DNA from: Erigeron canadensis
Lineage: Eukaryota; Streptophyta; Magnoliopsida; Asterales; Asteraceae
Assembly: GCF_010389155.1 (NCBI RefSeq)
Contig: NC_057768.1
Span: 6,570,501-6,634,500, forward strand
DNA: 64,000 nucleotides
Direction of reading: 5' to 3'
Shown here: positions 1 to 11,930 of the stretch, piece by piece
Position numbering within the stretch: position 1 is the stretch's first letter
How the letters are laid out: each line of letters opens with the position of its first letter
Notes under the pieces: model-generated
Database searches by the model: none
What the model was told of the DNA's origin: nothing
The model's input: only the letters and a program-made list of their open reading frames with translations
Program-made: the position numbers and the translations under genes

Positions 1-2810
1 TCTTTATCTTAATAGTACGATTGGAAAATGATACATGGTCTCTCATGTGCGTACTTAATTTTTATAAGCTATGCTTTTTATTGTGGTTAATCAAAAATAT
101 GAATGAATTAAATTATTTCTAGTAGTATTGATAAATCAAAATGATGAGTCCATTTTATACTCAGCTGAGAAGCGCCGGTAAACTTTCATGTTCTACTATT
201 GTTTTTGAACTATCAATGTGAATAATGTAATGTAATAAACTAAGGAGATTGAATTAAAAGTTTAAAAGTTGAGGAATTAGTAGGATATCAAGGCATCCTT
301 TTCTATGAACAACATATACAATAATGTCTTCATTTTATTTGAGTTAGTTAGCTCATACCACTAGAAATAGTTTGTTTTCTTTAATTTTTTTTTTTTGGAA
401 CGAATTTTCTTTATGTTATTTTTATAGTTGAGCTTTAGCCACACCGTTATTCCAGTTGAGCATTTTATATGTGACTAAGGGGTATAACACGTACTTCGTA
501 TCAGAGTTGCGTTAATATCAGAAAAAAAAAAAAGAAAACCCAACAATCACAAAAAATCAAAACGCGCGCAACATCAAAACCTCTCTATCATAAATTGTTT
601 ACTAAAAAGTTTGTCATATCAAAATTAGATCAAAACCATTTTAATATAGTATATGTTTGCAAAAAAGCTTGACATATTAAATTAATCATGCAAAATAAAT
701 TTGTGATTCGAAATATATATGTTTGTTTGTTCAACTAACTCGAAAATAAAATACATGTACAATGGAAGAATTTAGGCTTTTAAGTATATATTGCATATTA
801 GGCTTTTAAGTATGGGGTTAACAAGTATATTTCTAGTATCATGCTTTTATCATGATTCAGAGCTAGAGAATTTTGACCAGAATATAGCCTAATTGTGTTT
901 TTACATTCTTTTGATACAAACTATATGTAGTAATCAACTTTGATTTTTTAAAATGGAAAAAAAAAATAAAATTAAACGAATGAAAGATCATATAAAAAAT
1001 GTTTATTAATTAGGTCGGTATGTACCAAAAGAAAACAATAAAAAATATATGTAAAAGTGGTGAGAAAAAAAACTTTGTAAAAAAAAAGAGATTTTTTGTC
1101 TGAAAACCAATATGTAGTTTGAAATCTAGTCAAAAGTAGTTGATTTTTAAAGTTGATTAGGGATATGACCCAAGTGTTTACAAGCAGAAAAAACATTGAC
1201 ACTTTAAACATTTAACCGTTAAACTAAATAAAATAAATTTATACGACATCGCATAGTAGTATAGTACAATTAAATTTGAGTCACCAAGACACCAAGTACC
1301 ACAAGAGCTCATCATATGTTTAAAGTGGATTTTCTCATTTTGATTTCGACACTTATGATTGTTGTCAAGAAAAATAACGGGATCACCCAACAAATTCTTT
1401 TGCTGCATAGACCACGCACTCGAACCAATCATAGCCTTTGCTTACAAATTCTATTGGAAGTGTTTCTAGCATTTGTTGTTTGATCAAGTTATTTTTCTAA
1501 TTATTGGCCCAATAAGCTATAAATGCTTTTCGTGCTAAAAGCCCGCAAAGTTTTAAAGAGGATTTCATTTGGCCCAATAGCTTCAACAAAACCGAAGTGT
1601 TGATGGTACCCAAGACAAGAGCCTGCAAACTTCTAAGATGCTTTCAAGGCCTTTTTGTCAAATTACTATACAATATTACAAATCCAAGCAAGTACTATTA
1701 TATGATTGAATTGATTGTATCGGTTGTCTAGCAATTTGAAATTTTCATAAAACCGTCGTGCCATGTATCGTGATGTAGTGTTTTCGGTTCAGTTTTAATA
1801 TTGAGTTTGGGATGAAACCCGTTTGGTATTGGGTGGTATCGGTGTACAACTTCATATGGAATTTCATCTTTTATCCTTAAAAGAAATAAAAGATATAAAT
1901 ATAAATATTTCAATAAGTTTTGGACCCTTAGCAACATTGCATTTCAATATTTCATCCCACCCATGACTGCTTACCTCCCACCATCCTTCTATGTTATAAT
2001 TAATCATGTATCTTCCGAAATGATTTTTCGGGATAACGACTCTTCAAGTTTACATTAGTTGAAAACTTGAATGTCTAATCAAATGATGGATTTTTTGTAA
2101 AGTCGAGTATGAATACTAAAGAGTTTGCTCGTTCGCGTTCATTTGTGTTTGCTTGTTTGTTGTACATGAACACAAACAAATAAACTCTAACATACTAATC
2201 TTCTTAATTGGATGCGGAATACAATTTTATATTTTATATTCAATCATCTATTCGTGAACCATTAGTTTATCAAAACGAACACGATACATGAAGCGTTCAT
2301 TTGTATATGCTCAATTTTTTACAGCTCTACAAAGATCCAATAAACGCTATTAGTCTGTTACATAGACTCTCTCGTTCTCGTATTTTTTTTCTTTCCTTTT
2401 GTTTTACGTCTATTACATATTTTACATTTTATAACTAATATATCAATTATCATCTTATTTCCATTTCTAATTCAAATTATAACCTTTTTTTTTTTTTTTC
2501 CTATTTCATTTTCAAACCAGAAACCCATTTCTCATTCCAGTATTCCACGTGCAATTATAAACACTTAGATGTGGCAATTTCCACCCAAAATTTCCACCCA
2601 AAATTGTGAAAAACAGAAATTCATATGTCAATTAAGTAGAATTTCATATGTCAAATAAAGCAGAATTTGAGTCGGAATCTTGAAGATTACGAGTTTGAGA
2701 TCTATAAAATTACTATACTATCCTCCCCATCAAATACAAAAAAGAAACACAAAATCAAGTATGCTGGTGTGTTTATTTTGGGTGCATATAGCGTAACCAT
2801 GACCGTATAA
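1..2810. other. AT-rich intergenic DNA, no gene recognised
   Basis: I find no ORF with convincing coding character. The minus strand between about 1190 and 1435 reads openly for some 80 codons but matches no family I recognise. Around 2120-2330 there are words such as GCTCGTTCGCGTTC and its near-complement, which look like a decayed terminal-inverted-repeat element, but no clean ends or target duplication can be defined. The rest is simple AT-rich spacer. Confidence 0.5.
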
Positions 2811-3303
2811 CAGGTCAACCAGTACATGAAAAAAACAAAAATGAGAGGTTCTTACATCAGATAGCTAGTTTTAAAGATCACTACATAACATAACTATTAC
2901 CAATGGGTTAATAGCCCAGTGGTACCGTACCCCTAACAATGGGGGCTTGGGGGCGCACGTCCTGGGTTCGAATCTCGTTCCCAACCAAGTCTTCAGGGGT
3001 TTTCACCGGGCATGCGTATATGCGGTAAACGCGCTGAGTACCAATAGGTACATGGCTCTAAAGGGTGGCCACCCACTTACCCTTTTTTTACATAACATAA
3101 CTATTCAGTTATAGTTGATTACACTCCAGTGCCATAATCTCAAAGTAAGATTAACATCGTTACCGGCTACTGGTAAAACAGGTCAACCAATACATTAAAA
3201 GAACAAAAATGAAAGGTACTTACGCCAGATAGCCAATTTAAAAAGTCACTATATTACATAACCATTGAGTCATAGTTGGTTACATTCTCCTGCCATAATC
3301 TCT
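2811..3303 (+). repeat. Tandem duplication of a ~130-bp unit, copy 1 split by a SINE
   Basis: Copy 1 starts at about 2811 (CAGGTCAACCAGTACAT) and resumes after the SINE to about 3142. Copy 2 runs from about 3178 to 3303 and starts CAGGTCAACCAATACAT. Both end with GCCATAATCTC. The copies differ by scattered substitutions, so the duplication is not recent. Copy 2 has no SINE and therefore shows the empty site directly. No function is inferred. Confidence 0.8.
2899..3088 (+). mobile_element. tRNA-derived SINE with perfect 17-bp target-site duplication
   Basis: The ~190-bp insert has an RNA polymerase III A box (TAGCCCAGTGG, 2912-2922) and B box (GGTTCGAATCTC, 2965-2976) about 50 bp apart, as in a tRNA gene. 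It has a non-tRNA body and ends in a T-run at 3082-3088. It is flanked by the identical direct repeat TACATAACATAACTATT at 2882-2898 and 3089-3105. The matching unoccupied site in the downstream tandem copy (TACATAACCATT region, near 3254-3270) confirms insertion. It is not a functional tRNA: the part after the B box does not close an acceptor stem. Pol III boxes could still drive transcription. The family name is not assigned. Confidence 0.88.
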
Positions 3304-3784
3304 ATATAAAAAGGTATTGTACTATTGTATCGACAAAAAATTATGTTGTACTATTGTATGAAAAGGTATTGTACTTAAGTTATACATAAGAAATTATCAA
3401 CCTTCCAATGGTAGCCAATCACATGTTCACATGTATCACAACAAAGTTTTCTAGAGCATTCTAACTTAATTGCTGAGTATTAAATTACACAATATCTTGA
3501 TTATGATTTGTGAATCTTGATACGAATAAATATAACAACTTGAGTTTCTTGCATGATGGTATGTATATTATCTTTTCACACTTTTATGTCGTTGAATATG
3601 TTGAATATATATGTATTGTTCAATTTGTGCCATATTGTGTTAGGTTGTATGTTTGCAACTTTTCTTTAGTCTTAATGTAGCCAGGTGAACACTCGGTAGA
3701 CAGTTATATCATCTTATGTTATTTTTCAGCGGACAGGTTTGCAAACTAAACTCTATACACTTTATGACTTTTATCTCTTGTAGC

Positions 3785-3893
3785 CGGAGATCCTTATGCA
3801 AACAGTCTCTATATTTAGGTAGAGGTAAGACTGTTTATAGCTTACCTCCTCCGTATATCGCTCACGGATTAAGTCGTCTTCTTGTTGTTGTAA
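3785..3893 (+). mobile_element. SINE 3' fragment (TS-like, TTG-tailed)
   Basis: The segment has GGTAGAGGTAAGACTG followed by CTTACCTCCTCCG and ends in TTGTTGTTGT. This is the 3' half of the widespread plant SINE group whose tail is (TTG)n. It matches, in the opposite orientation, the insert at 27341-27455. The tRNA-like 5' half is missing or unrecognisable, and I could not define a target duplication. Confidence 0.6.
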
Positions 3894-3910
3894 AAGAAGA
3901 ATGTGACTAA

Positions 3911-4560
3911 TTTAACAAGCTTATAAAACATAAAAATAGTTAGTAGAATTCAAATGTCGAACACTAGATTTTTAAACATATTTATAGACTAACCAAATTA
4001 ATCACATATGTCATTACTTATAAATAAACAATCATGATAAGCCTACATTCTTTTTAAATAAGTTTTTTTGGCATTTCAAGAAAAGGCAAATGGTAGATAT
4101 GATTCTTAAAGCTCGAATGAAAATTTAGAAGCTTAATTTATTTGGGAAGAAGCTGGAATTTTTTATAGCATTCATACACATATAGGGGCTAGGACCACAT
4201 AAAAACACATTTAGCTGCACCTTAGTGCCCAGAAAAGCTACCACAGACCATTGTCTACGGATCTACAACACACCTGGGAGATAAATCTAGAAACCCATTT
4301 GTGTATGTTTTACAACTAGACTAGCAGAATAAAGTGCCACGTAGTTGTTATATTAATCGACATTGTTAGAGATGAATAATAATATAAACTAAAAAATTTT
4401 GGACCCCGCGTTGCGGGGTCTCAATTTCTTTGTTGAAACGGTTCGTTATTTTAGTATATATGCCGTGAATTTTCAACAGCTTAATTAGCTATAATTTTGT
4501 CATTAATATATTTGTTTAAAAGTATGTAAGAAACCAAAACGTAACCCGTAGTAGAAACCT
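3911..4560. other. Intergenic; strong GC-rich hairpin at 4402-4420
   Basis: Nothing gene-like is present. At 4402-4420 the sequence GACCCCGCGTTGCGGGGTC forms a perfect 8-bp stem with a 3-base loop. Such stems mark the 3' ends of plant Helitrons, but here no CTRR terminus follows within a dozen bases, so only a decayed end can be proposed. Confidence 0.4.
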
Positions 4561-4879
4561 GAACGGGATGTGATATGACAAAAATATCAATATATTAATT
4601 CAGATATCAAGTGGATGTGATATAACAAAATGCAAGTAGTGGTACGGGGTGTATCACAATAAGGTTGAATGACAAATAAAAAGTGTGAAAAAAACAACAG
4701 AAGTAACCCGTAATAAAAAATCCGAAAAGGAAAAACAAAAGTAAAAAAGAAAAAGACATGACAAAATCCGAATAGGATGCAATATGACAAAATCCAAACT
4801 ATAAGAAACGTGCGATGTGTCACTTTATAACCGATGCCACGTGTCAAGTTTTAATAAGCATGGTTACTATTGATAACCA

Positions 4880-5440
4880 TGCCAAAAAAAACGAAATAAA
4901 AAAACTCCAAATGAGATCCGTAATGTCAGAATCTAAATAGCGATGCGGGATATATGATGAACCAATAATAGAGATCATATAAGCAAAAAAAAAGGTATCA
5001 AAAAACCAAGATAAACCGAAAGATAAATAACCTTAAAGAAAATAGAAATAACAAAGGAAAAATAAAAATGTTGAGTAAAAGTTTCCAATATATTATTTGG
5101 GAACACAAAAGCCAAAAAACTATGATGAACACCAAAAAAAAACCCCAAACGGATCCAAAATGGCAAAATCTAAATAGTGATGTGGTGTATATGATGAACC
5201 AAAAGAAAGAAAACACAAAAGCAAAAAAACTATATAATAAAGCAACAAAAAACGAAAGAAAAATAACCTTAACGGGATCCGATATGGCAAAATCCAAAAA
5301 AATGCGGGGTATAGGTGGACCAATAGAAAGAAAACACAAAAGCAAAAATAACTATGTAGGAAACCAAGAGAAACCGAAAAAAAAATAACCTTAACGGAAT
5401 CCGATATGGCAAAATCTGGGAAAAAATGCAAGGTACAGGT
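4880..5440 (+). repeat. Degenerate tandem array, period about 122-124 bp
   Basis: The landmark ATGGCAAAATC recurs at 5160, 5284 and 5406 (spacings 124 and 122), with a degenerate match (ATGTCAGAATC) at 4923, two periods earlier. Each unit also carries GAAAGAAAACACAAAAGC-like A-rich sequence and a GGATCC or GAATCC word before the landmark. Weaker related words (for example near 4564 and 4765) suggest that the array once extended further left. The open frames on both strands here come from the A-rich/T-rich composition and are not taken as genes. Confidence 0.75.
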
Positions 5441-5444
5441 AGAC

Positions 5445-6345
5445 TAATAGAACAGCATCACGTGGCACTGTTCATAAGGTTGAGGCTTAATGATATTGTA
5501 ATTCGGACATTGTAAGACTAACAAATTCTATTGTTTAGTTTATATAAGAAAACTACTATTATTACAAGGTAATTATCTGTCTGATCCTTTAGATTGCAAT
5601 TAGAATAATAATTAATCATTTCATTGTGATGGTCGACAATAGAAGTGTAAAGTTTAGTATTACATCAAATGCTCTAAGAATTGATCCACATATGCTTTTT
5701 TGATATTTTTTTAGGAAAAAGTTTATTGTGTTATGATAAGATTTTCTATCACACTTTATACGGAACTAACTGAAAACATAAATAAATATATAGAATAACT
5801 GATAGTTACATTTTTGTTTATAATTTATGATATATAAAACTCTTAAATTACGACTGATACAAACAATAAAATTATACTTTATGGATATATGATAAACGTC
5901 AAATATGCTAAAACATTATGATATATGATTTTAAATATAGTATAATAAATATATTCCATAAAAATAAACATAATATAATAAACAAAATCTCATTTGAAAA
6001 AAGATAACTATCATTGAATTAATAAAATAAAGTATAATGTATATAAACATTTTTATACTCATATAAAAAATAGATAAATAGATATTAATGATTAATATTA
6101 TGATTGATGATTAGGATAAGAATAGATGATTCGCACATGGCAACATAAATATAACCATTTAAATAGAAAAGTGACATCTCATTAAAAATTTGATGTGGTA
6201 CATCTAAAAATGTCACTTAGAAAAAAAACATATAATCTCTTAGTTATATAAAGAAATAATAAGATTCATAAAAACTTTAAGAAAAAAAGTACGGTATATA
6301 TCAAGCATGAATATTAAAACTTAAATATTTATTTAACAAAGTTAA
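5445..6345. other. AT-rich intergenic DNA
   Basis: Very AT-rich sequence with no supported gene, RNA or element boundary. Confidence 0.5.
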
Positions 6346-6347
6346 AT

Positions 6348-6349
<2 letters not shown>

Positions 6350-6383
<34 letters not shown>

Positions 6384-6775
6384 GAGTAGGAATCCTAGCC
6401 TTTTAAAGCACTCTTCAAATCTAAAGTTATGCTTAAAAAATTGCCACATAGGATTTATCCTATGTGTCATCTCCAAACTTTTTTATATATATTTGTTTAA
6501 ATTTAAATAGATTTGAATTAATTAGGTAAATAAACATTATATCAAATCAAACATTATAAATACAATTATTTATTTGAGACATTAATTCCATCCGTTTTTT
6601 TTAAAAAAATATATTCAATATATTTTTTTTTGAACAAATCTAAGTTTTGATAAGATATTCAAGCATATTTAACATTAATATTATGAACTAAACCAAAATT
6701 TAATTATCAATATCATATTAAAACCTTTGATAATTCAATTAAATAACCGCACATCGTGCGGGTAAAAAAACCTAG
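6350..6775 (+). mobile_element. Small non-autonomous Helitron
   Basis: The 3' end is classical: a 6-bp stem CCGCAC-ATC-GTGCGG at 6747-6761, an A-run, then CTAG at 6772-6775 followed by T. This is the terminus expected of a Helitron inserted between A and T. The 5' side begins after an (AT)n run (6350-6378) with TTAAAAGAGTAGGAATCC, like known Helitron 5' leaders, although the exact TC start is lost in the AT run. No RepHel coding sequence is present, so transposition would need an element elsewhere. The 3' end is well supported; the 5' end is approximate. Confidence 0.68.
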
Positions 6776-6786
6776 TATATATATAT

Positions 6787-6989
6787 GGGTGAGATATTTT
6801 GAGACCACCTCTTATTTTAGAACCAAATATGACCATTGATTTTTGTACACCATCATCATCTACTACGATATACAAGACTTTTTTGTAAAAACACTAAGAC
6901 TTTCCGGCAACGGGCCCACCAGAAAATCATGTGTAAAATCAATGATCATTTTTTGTACTTTTTTAGTTGGTCTCAAATTATCTTTCCCC
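6787..6989. mobile_element. MITE with ~60-bp terminal inverted repeats
   Basis: The left arm (GAGATATTTTGAGACC from about 6791, then ...CCATTGATTTTTGTACA) pairs with the right arm (TGATCATTTTTTGTAC... GGTCTCAAATTATCTT, ending about 6989). The arms are diverged but alignable for about 60 bp. Both flanks are AT repeats, so a target duplication cannot be read. The two overlapping open frames across the interior are products of the repeat. Confidence 0.6.
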
Positions 6990-7049
6990 TATATATATAT
7001 ACTTCTATATATTTATATTAGTATTCAGCCCCGTTCGATGCATCGATAG

Positions 7050-7800
7050 TCTCAAAATATATATTTATCAAAGATAATATCAAGATGATAACATGTGTTA
7101 GATGATGATTAATATATGTCATATTCTATTTTTTTTTTTAAAAAGATAGATGTAAATAGTAAGCAAAATAAATTTAAAAAATTAAAATAAATTAAATAGG
7201 TTGAAAAATAAAAATAACATAACAACTTAATATCAAATAATGAACAAACATGAACAAAATATCAAAATTTAAATTAAAGTGGTATAAAAAAAACGTATTT
7301 TCTTTTGTTGAAAACTATATGACCATGATTAAGTTTTTTAAAGATTGGAAATAGATGAATGATGGAAAATGATTAATAAAAATTTAGGTTGTATATATAA
7401 TAACTTTTTGGGAGAGTTTTAGAGATGATATATGTCTTTAACATTTAAAAAGATTTGCTTTGATAGGAAAAGATTTATGATAGAGTTTTAAATATAAATA
7501 TTTTTTTAATAAACAAAAAAGAAAATAAATCTAGAAAAAAAGAGAGAGCTAAAGTAGTTAGGAAGAAGTTTTAAGCCCAAAAAAGACTCTTAGTAATGCC
7601 AAGTATACCCTTAATCTTCTCTTTAGTTATAAGATAGATAACTATATAAAGATTGAGAAGGGATTCCCTCAAGTTAGGGAGATCTTGACCTTTGAATAAA
7701 AATCAAATGACAAGATCAAAGATGATTATTGAATCTTGATACTTGATTTTCATTACGTTATAGTAACTTGAAGGAATCCCCTCCCATAAAAATTATATAC
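7050..7800. other. AT-rich intergenic DNA
   Basis: Nothing recognisable apart from AT-rich spacer, ending in TATAC just before the LTR start. Confidence 0.45.
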
Positions 7801-10336
7801 TGTAACACCCGTCGTTTAAAAATATGGATTTTCAAAAACTTTTACCTAACGACGTTAAAAGAAAGCGGAATTAAACTTTAAAAGTCCAAACCGACAAAAT
7901 CTGTTTGGTTCATTTATTATTTGGTGTTACTAGCCATATCATCAAAATAAGTTTAATTGGAAACACATTGGTTGCCCAACATCAAACAACCGATCACAAT
8001 ATTAATTCAAGACATAAACATCTTAAAATAAAACAAATGTCTAAAATGAGCAACCATTATGGGTAAACTATAGCCATCCTCAAGTGCAATCTACCCATGT
8101 CTCGCACTTTAATCATCATCTAGCTCAAGCTTGCTAAACCTGAGGAAGCAACACATTTCAAGAAACAAGTGTTAGCTACGAATTAGCTAAGTAAGATAAC
8201 ACTTGGTTTATAAAGCATTTGCCCATTTAAAACTTTATAGAAAAGTCATTTGAATCGTTAAGGCACAAATCACATCATACATTACATCTCACATAACATA
8301 TCATGACATCAAACATCATCATCATAATAGGATGGATCACCCTAGATGTGCCTAGTCATTTTTACTTCACATATAACATATAAGGCATCATTGTATAGTG
8401 TGACATAAGTCACTTACTTTAGGCGTGACATAAGTCACTCATCACATATATCATAGACGTCTTTATAAGTGTGAAATAAGTCACACCCGACTAGATGGAC
8501 AAACCTTACGGCTGTACATCAGTGTCGTTAAGGAATGGCAAGTCAATCTCGGAGTAATCCGTATGCTCAAGACAAGTGGGGTTGGTAAGATCTCCCGTAT
8601 TACTCATCATGTTGTACCTCGTTGCAAGGAGCCACCCAAGCAACCACATCAAACGCACAACCCTAGCAAAGGTATGTACGGGTTAAGCTTAACACTTTCA
8701 TCTCTGTAAAATAGCTCGAACATTAGCACATATCACATCACATCAATTCACATTAAGGTTTGGGCCCTTAAACGTGCACGTGTCATGGCAACTTACGAAG
8801 TCTAGTGAACTAGATGAACAAGCCACACAATCATGCACATTTCATATATTATCAACATATAATCACATCTCACTTCAGCTCAAGACATTACATAGTACTT
8901 CATTGCATATCATTACATATCGTATTTCATAACAACTAAAAGCATTTCATACCATATCATAACGTCACATATCTTTGGGGTAGCATTTAAGGCTTCAATA
9001 TGCATATACATAGCCAATATCACCTCCCGTATAATCCCGAATACCCATAAGCAAACAAGTTGTCATTAGGGAAGTTAATATATGAAAACCATGTTTTTGT
9101 TGAACCCTCAGCGTGTCAAAGTAGTGTATCTTACCTCGTAGAAGCGTACAACAAATGATAACGTAAGTTATCGAGCTTTGCAAGTATTCCCGAGTACCTA
9201 TAACCATTAAATGACATAATGAGCTAAACAAGTACCTACTTAGTTATATTCATGATTCAAGCCTAAATATCCATAAACATGACCCATGACAATGCTTGAT
9301 GCATCAGACATTCGATTAATACATTAGAGCTTACATCGACGAAACTCGGCATTCACTCACTAAATTAACCTTTCTGGAAACGTGATATCACAATCATCTT
9401 TTAAAAACATTACCATTAGAAAGTAGACTCTCTCACGATTCTGTGGATAACTTATTTGTCAAAAACAGAGTTACGGTTCAAAAGTTATGGCCATTTGAAA
9501 ATTCTGTCGCTATTGCGTCGCAACTAAATGTCATTGTATTCTTGTTGCGCTGCAACTAAGTAGTTGCGCAACTAGCCCCGATTCTGCACAAAACTCATTG
9601 TTTAACCTCCAAAACTTAACCAAACACACCCCAAACGACCCCAAACCTTATGAACGACTTTTTTCCCTCAAAATTCACCATTTTAAGACCATAATGATGC
9701 AATGAAATCATTGATTAATCTTTACTTGATTTGCATCACATAATTAAATGTTTTAGGTCAACGAATCAACCAAAACACTAGTTTAAGACATAAGTTGATC
9801 CTCTAATGACCTAGATCAATTATGGATCTGATCAGATGATTGAAATGATATAAAATCAATGTTGTTATACCTTCACCACCTGTAGATTGCAAGAAGGATG
9901 CAAAAGGCTTGATCAAACACACCCGAAATCACACGTTTGCAAAAGGATTTTGCTCTGGAATCGAATGGAGAGGAGGGGGACGGTTTGGAGAGGCCAAAGG
10001 GAGGAATAAAACCTGATTAATGTCAATTAGGTTAGGCTAATTGATCCCTAAAACCTAGACGCATCTTTTAAAAACTCACAATTGAGTCCCTCCACTTCAC
10101 ATCTTTACATCTAAGGCTTAAACAACCTAACGAGAATACTTCTCGACATATTAAACAAATTTAATCATCTATGACATCTTAAACACATTAACATATACAT
10201 CATTAAGGCATTGAAGCCTCACACGTATAGCACATCAATCACATATAAGCATTAAATCTCCTAGAGACTTAACGGACACGTAGTGTTGACTTGACGACTC
10301 AAATCAACCGTTAAATAAAAAGTTCGGGATGTTACA
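7801..10336 (-). mobile_element. Long LTR (probably solo) of a Ty3/gypsy, Tekay-like element, reverse orientation
   Basis: Read on the minus strand the segment starts TGTAACATCCCGAAC (plus-strand right end, GGGATGTTACA at 10326-10336) and ends CGACGGGTGTTACA (plus-strand left end at 7801). It therefore has TG...CA termini with short inverted ends over about 2.54 kb. No gag or pol sequence lies on either side, so a solo LTR is the simplest reading. The flanks TATAC and TACAC share TAC (or ATAC if the end is shifted by one base), so the target duplication is short or eroded. The Tekay/Del assignment rests on the long LTR and recalled terminal words, not on a search. GCG-rich palindromes lie at 9513-9574. 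Confidence 0.6.
9513..9574. repeat. Cluster of three GCG-containing palindromes inside the LTR
   Basis: Within 62 bp lie TTGCGTCGCAA (9513-9523), GTTGCGCTGCAAC (9544-9556) and the perfect 14-bp palindrome TAGTTGCGCAACTA (9561-9574). The surrounding sequence is AT-rich and has no comparable words. Confidence 0.8.
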
Positions 10337-10339
10337 TAC

Positions 10340-11930
10340 ACCCTTATTAAAAAGTTAAAAAATAAAGATGTAAAATGACCATCTTACCTTTAGTGAGTTA
10401 AGTTACACAATTAGTCATTTATGTTTAAAAATAATCTACTGGCTCTTTAAATAAATTGTCTCTACATCAATGACCACCACCACTCACCACTACTAGTCAG
10501 TGACCATTAATACTTGACGCTATCACCACCGGTCGCCAGCACCACCACATCATTGTTGCATCACGCGGATATCATTTTATCTTCTAAAATATTTGCATCA
10601 CCACCTTTGCGTACACTAGTTAGATTTACATCAACCTACAACAATTGACACCGTTAAAACCACCAATAGACGCCCATATCACCACCAGTCACCGACACCA
10701 TCAAATCGCCGTCGCGGTCACCATCCCCATATTACACGAGTACCATGCTGTGTTTTCTAAGTTATAATGTCTTTGCCCCCTTCAACAAAGAGGTTACGAG
10801 TTCATATTCCCCGGAATTTCTATAGACCTCATTTGGTCATCGCTTCAGTTCAATCATTGACCTGAGATTTTTAAAACTTTGGGTTCACTGAACACTATTA
10901 GCACCAATAATAGTGATTTAGATGAGTATTTGCTTTGATAAATAAAATAATGTATTTTTAATAAAAGTTCAAAAGGTATATCGCTTTTTGAAATGAATAA
11001 TTCAAAATAAATTTTGAAATAAATACTTATTTACTAAAAAAATGAGTAAAAACAATATTTACTCATTACATTAGTTTATTTTTATTATTAATTTTTTTAA
11101 GTCATTGCATTAGTAAATATGGAAAACTTATTACAATAAGTAGATGGTACTATATAATAGTTAATCAAATTGTGACACCTATTTAAAAAAGTTATAAAAA
11201 TTGGACACATATTAACCATTTTCTTCTAATAACTCACATTATGGGTATGTTTAGCAAAAATAGCTAAATGTAAGATATGAGACTAGAGCTAAATGTTAGA
11301 GGTGTAAAATCAAAGCTTCTAATTGTATCACAAATTAAACTAACTGTCAAATATAGCTTAAACTATATAATTACATTAATTGGCATAGATATATTTTTAT
11401 AAAATATCATAAGAAATCAATAAAACTGAAATGTGATCAATACGAATTGTACTCGCTAAAACGATAGCACCGTAGCAGTAAAAATACTAAAACAACTAAC
11501 TAAACTAAAGAACTAAGCTTAAACGAGTCTTTCTACAAAACAATATATCATCATCCGATGGATATGAAACCGGATACTGAGCATAAAGCCATAGACTAAC
11601 ATGACCATGCTTTCCATTCCTTACCTATTGATGATGGCATATAACAAGATTGGAGCCGATAAAGACCATCCTTTCATACAAGGACATCAAACATTAAAGG
11701 TAGGTTTAACCAATTCATTCAAAGATTTCCCTACAAATTTTTCTCTACCCATGAATCATTCATAATTCCGCACTTGTACTTTCTTAATTAGATCCGGAAC
11801 AAAACCTTCGTTAAACTTGAACACTTTGGTGTTTATTAGAATGAGAACATCGATAATCCATACATTGTTATTTATGGAAACATACACGATCAATTATTGG
11901 AAGTAAATATATGTGAAATGTTAGTTTGAA
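10340..11930. other. Intergenic; CCACCAC-rich stretch at 10480-10745
   Basis: The stretch 10480-10745 is rich in CACCACC/GTCGCC words and ends CATATTACACGAGTACC. This resembles the C-rich, GCACGGGTA-ended segments at 22.4, 22.8, 53.1 and 53.4 kb, which carry Helitron-like 3' ends. The remainder is AT-rich spacer with no supported gene. Confidence 0.4.

Noticed and set aside
1178..1432. 84-codon minus-strand frame with fairly normal amino-acid composition
   Set aside because: No family recognised and no flanking exons; too weak to list as a gene.
2904..2976. tRNA gene suggested by good A and B boxes
   Set aside because: No acceptor stem or CCA-proximal pairing closes after the B box; the body, T-tail and 17-bp target duplication show a SINE.
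4998..5431. Overlapping 100-115-codon open frames on both strands
   Set aside because: They lie in the A-rich tandem array; both strands are open because of composition and period, and there are no motifs.
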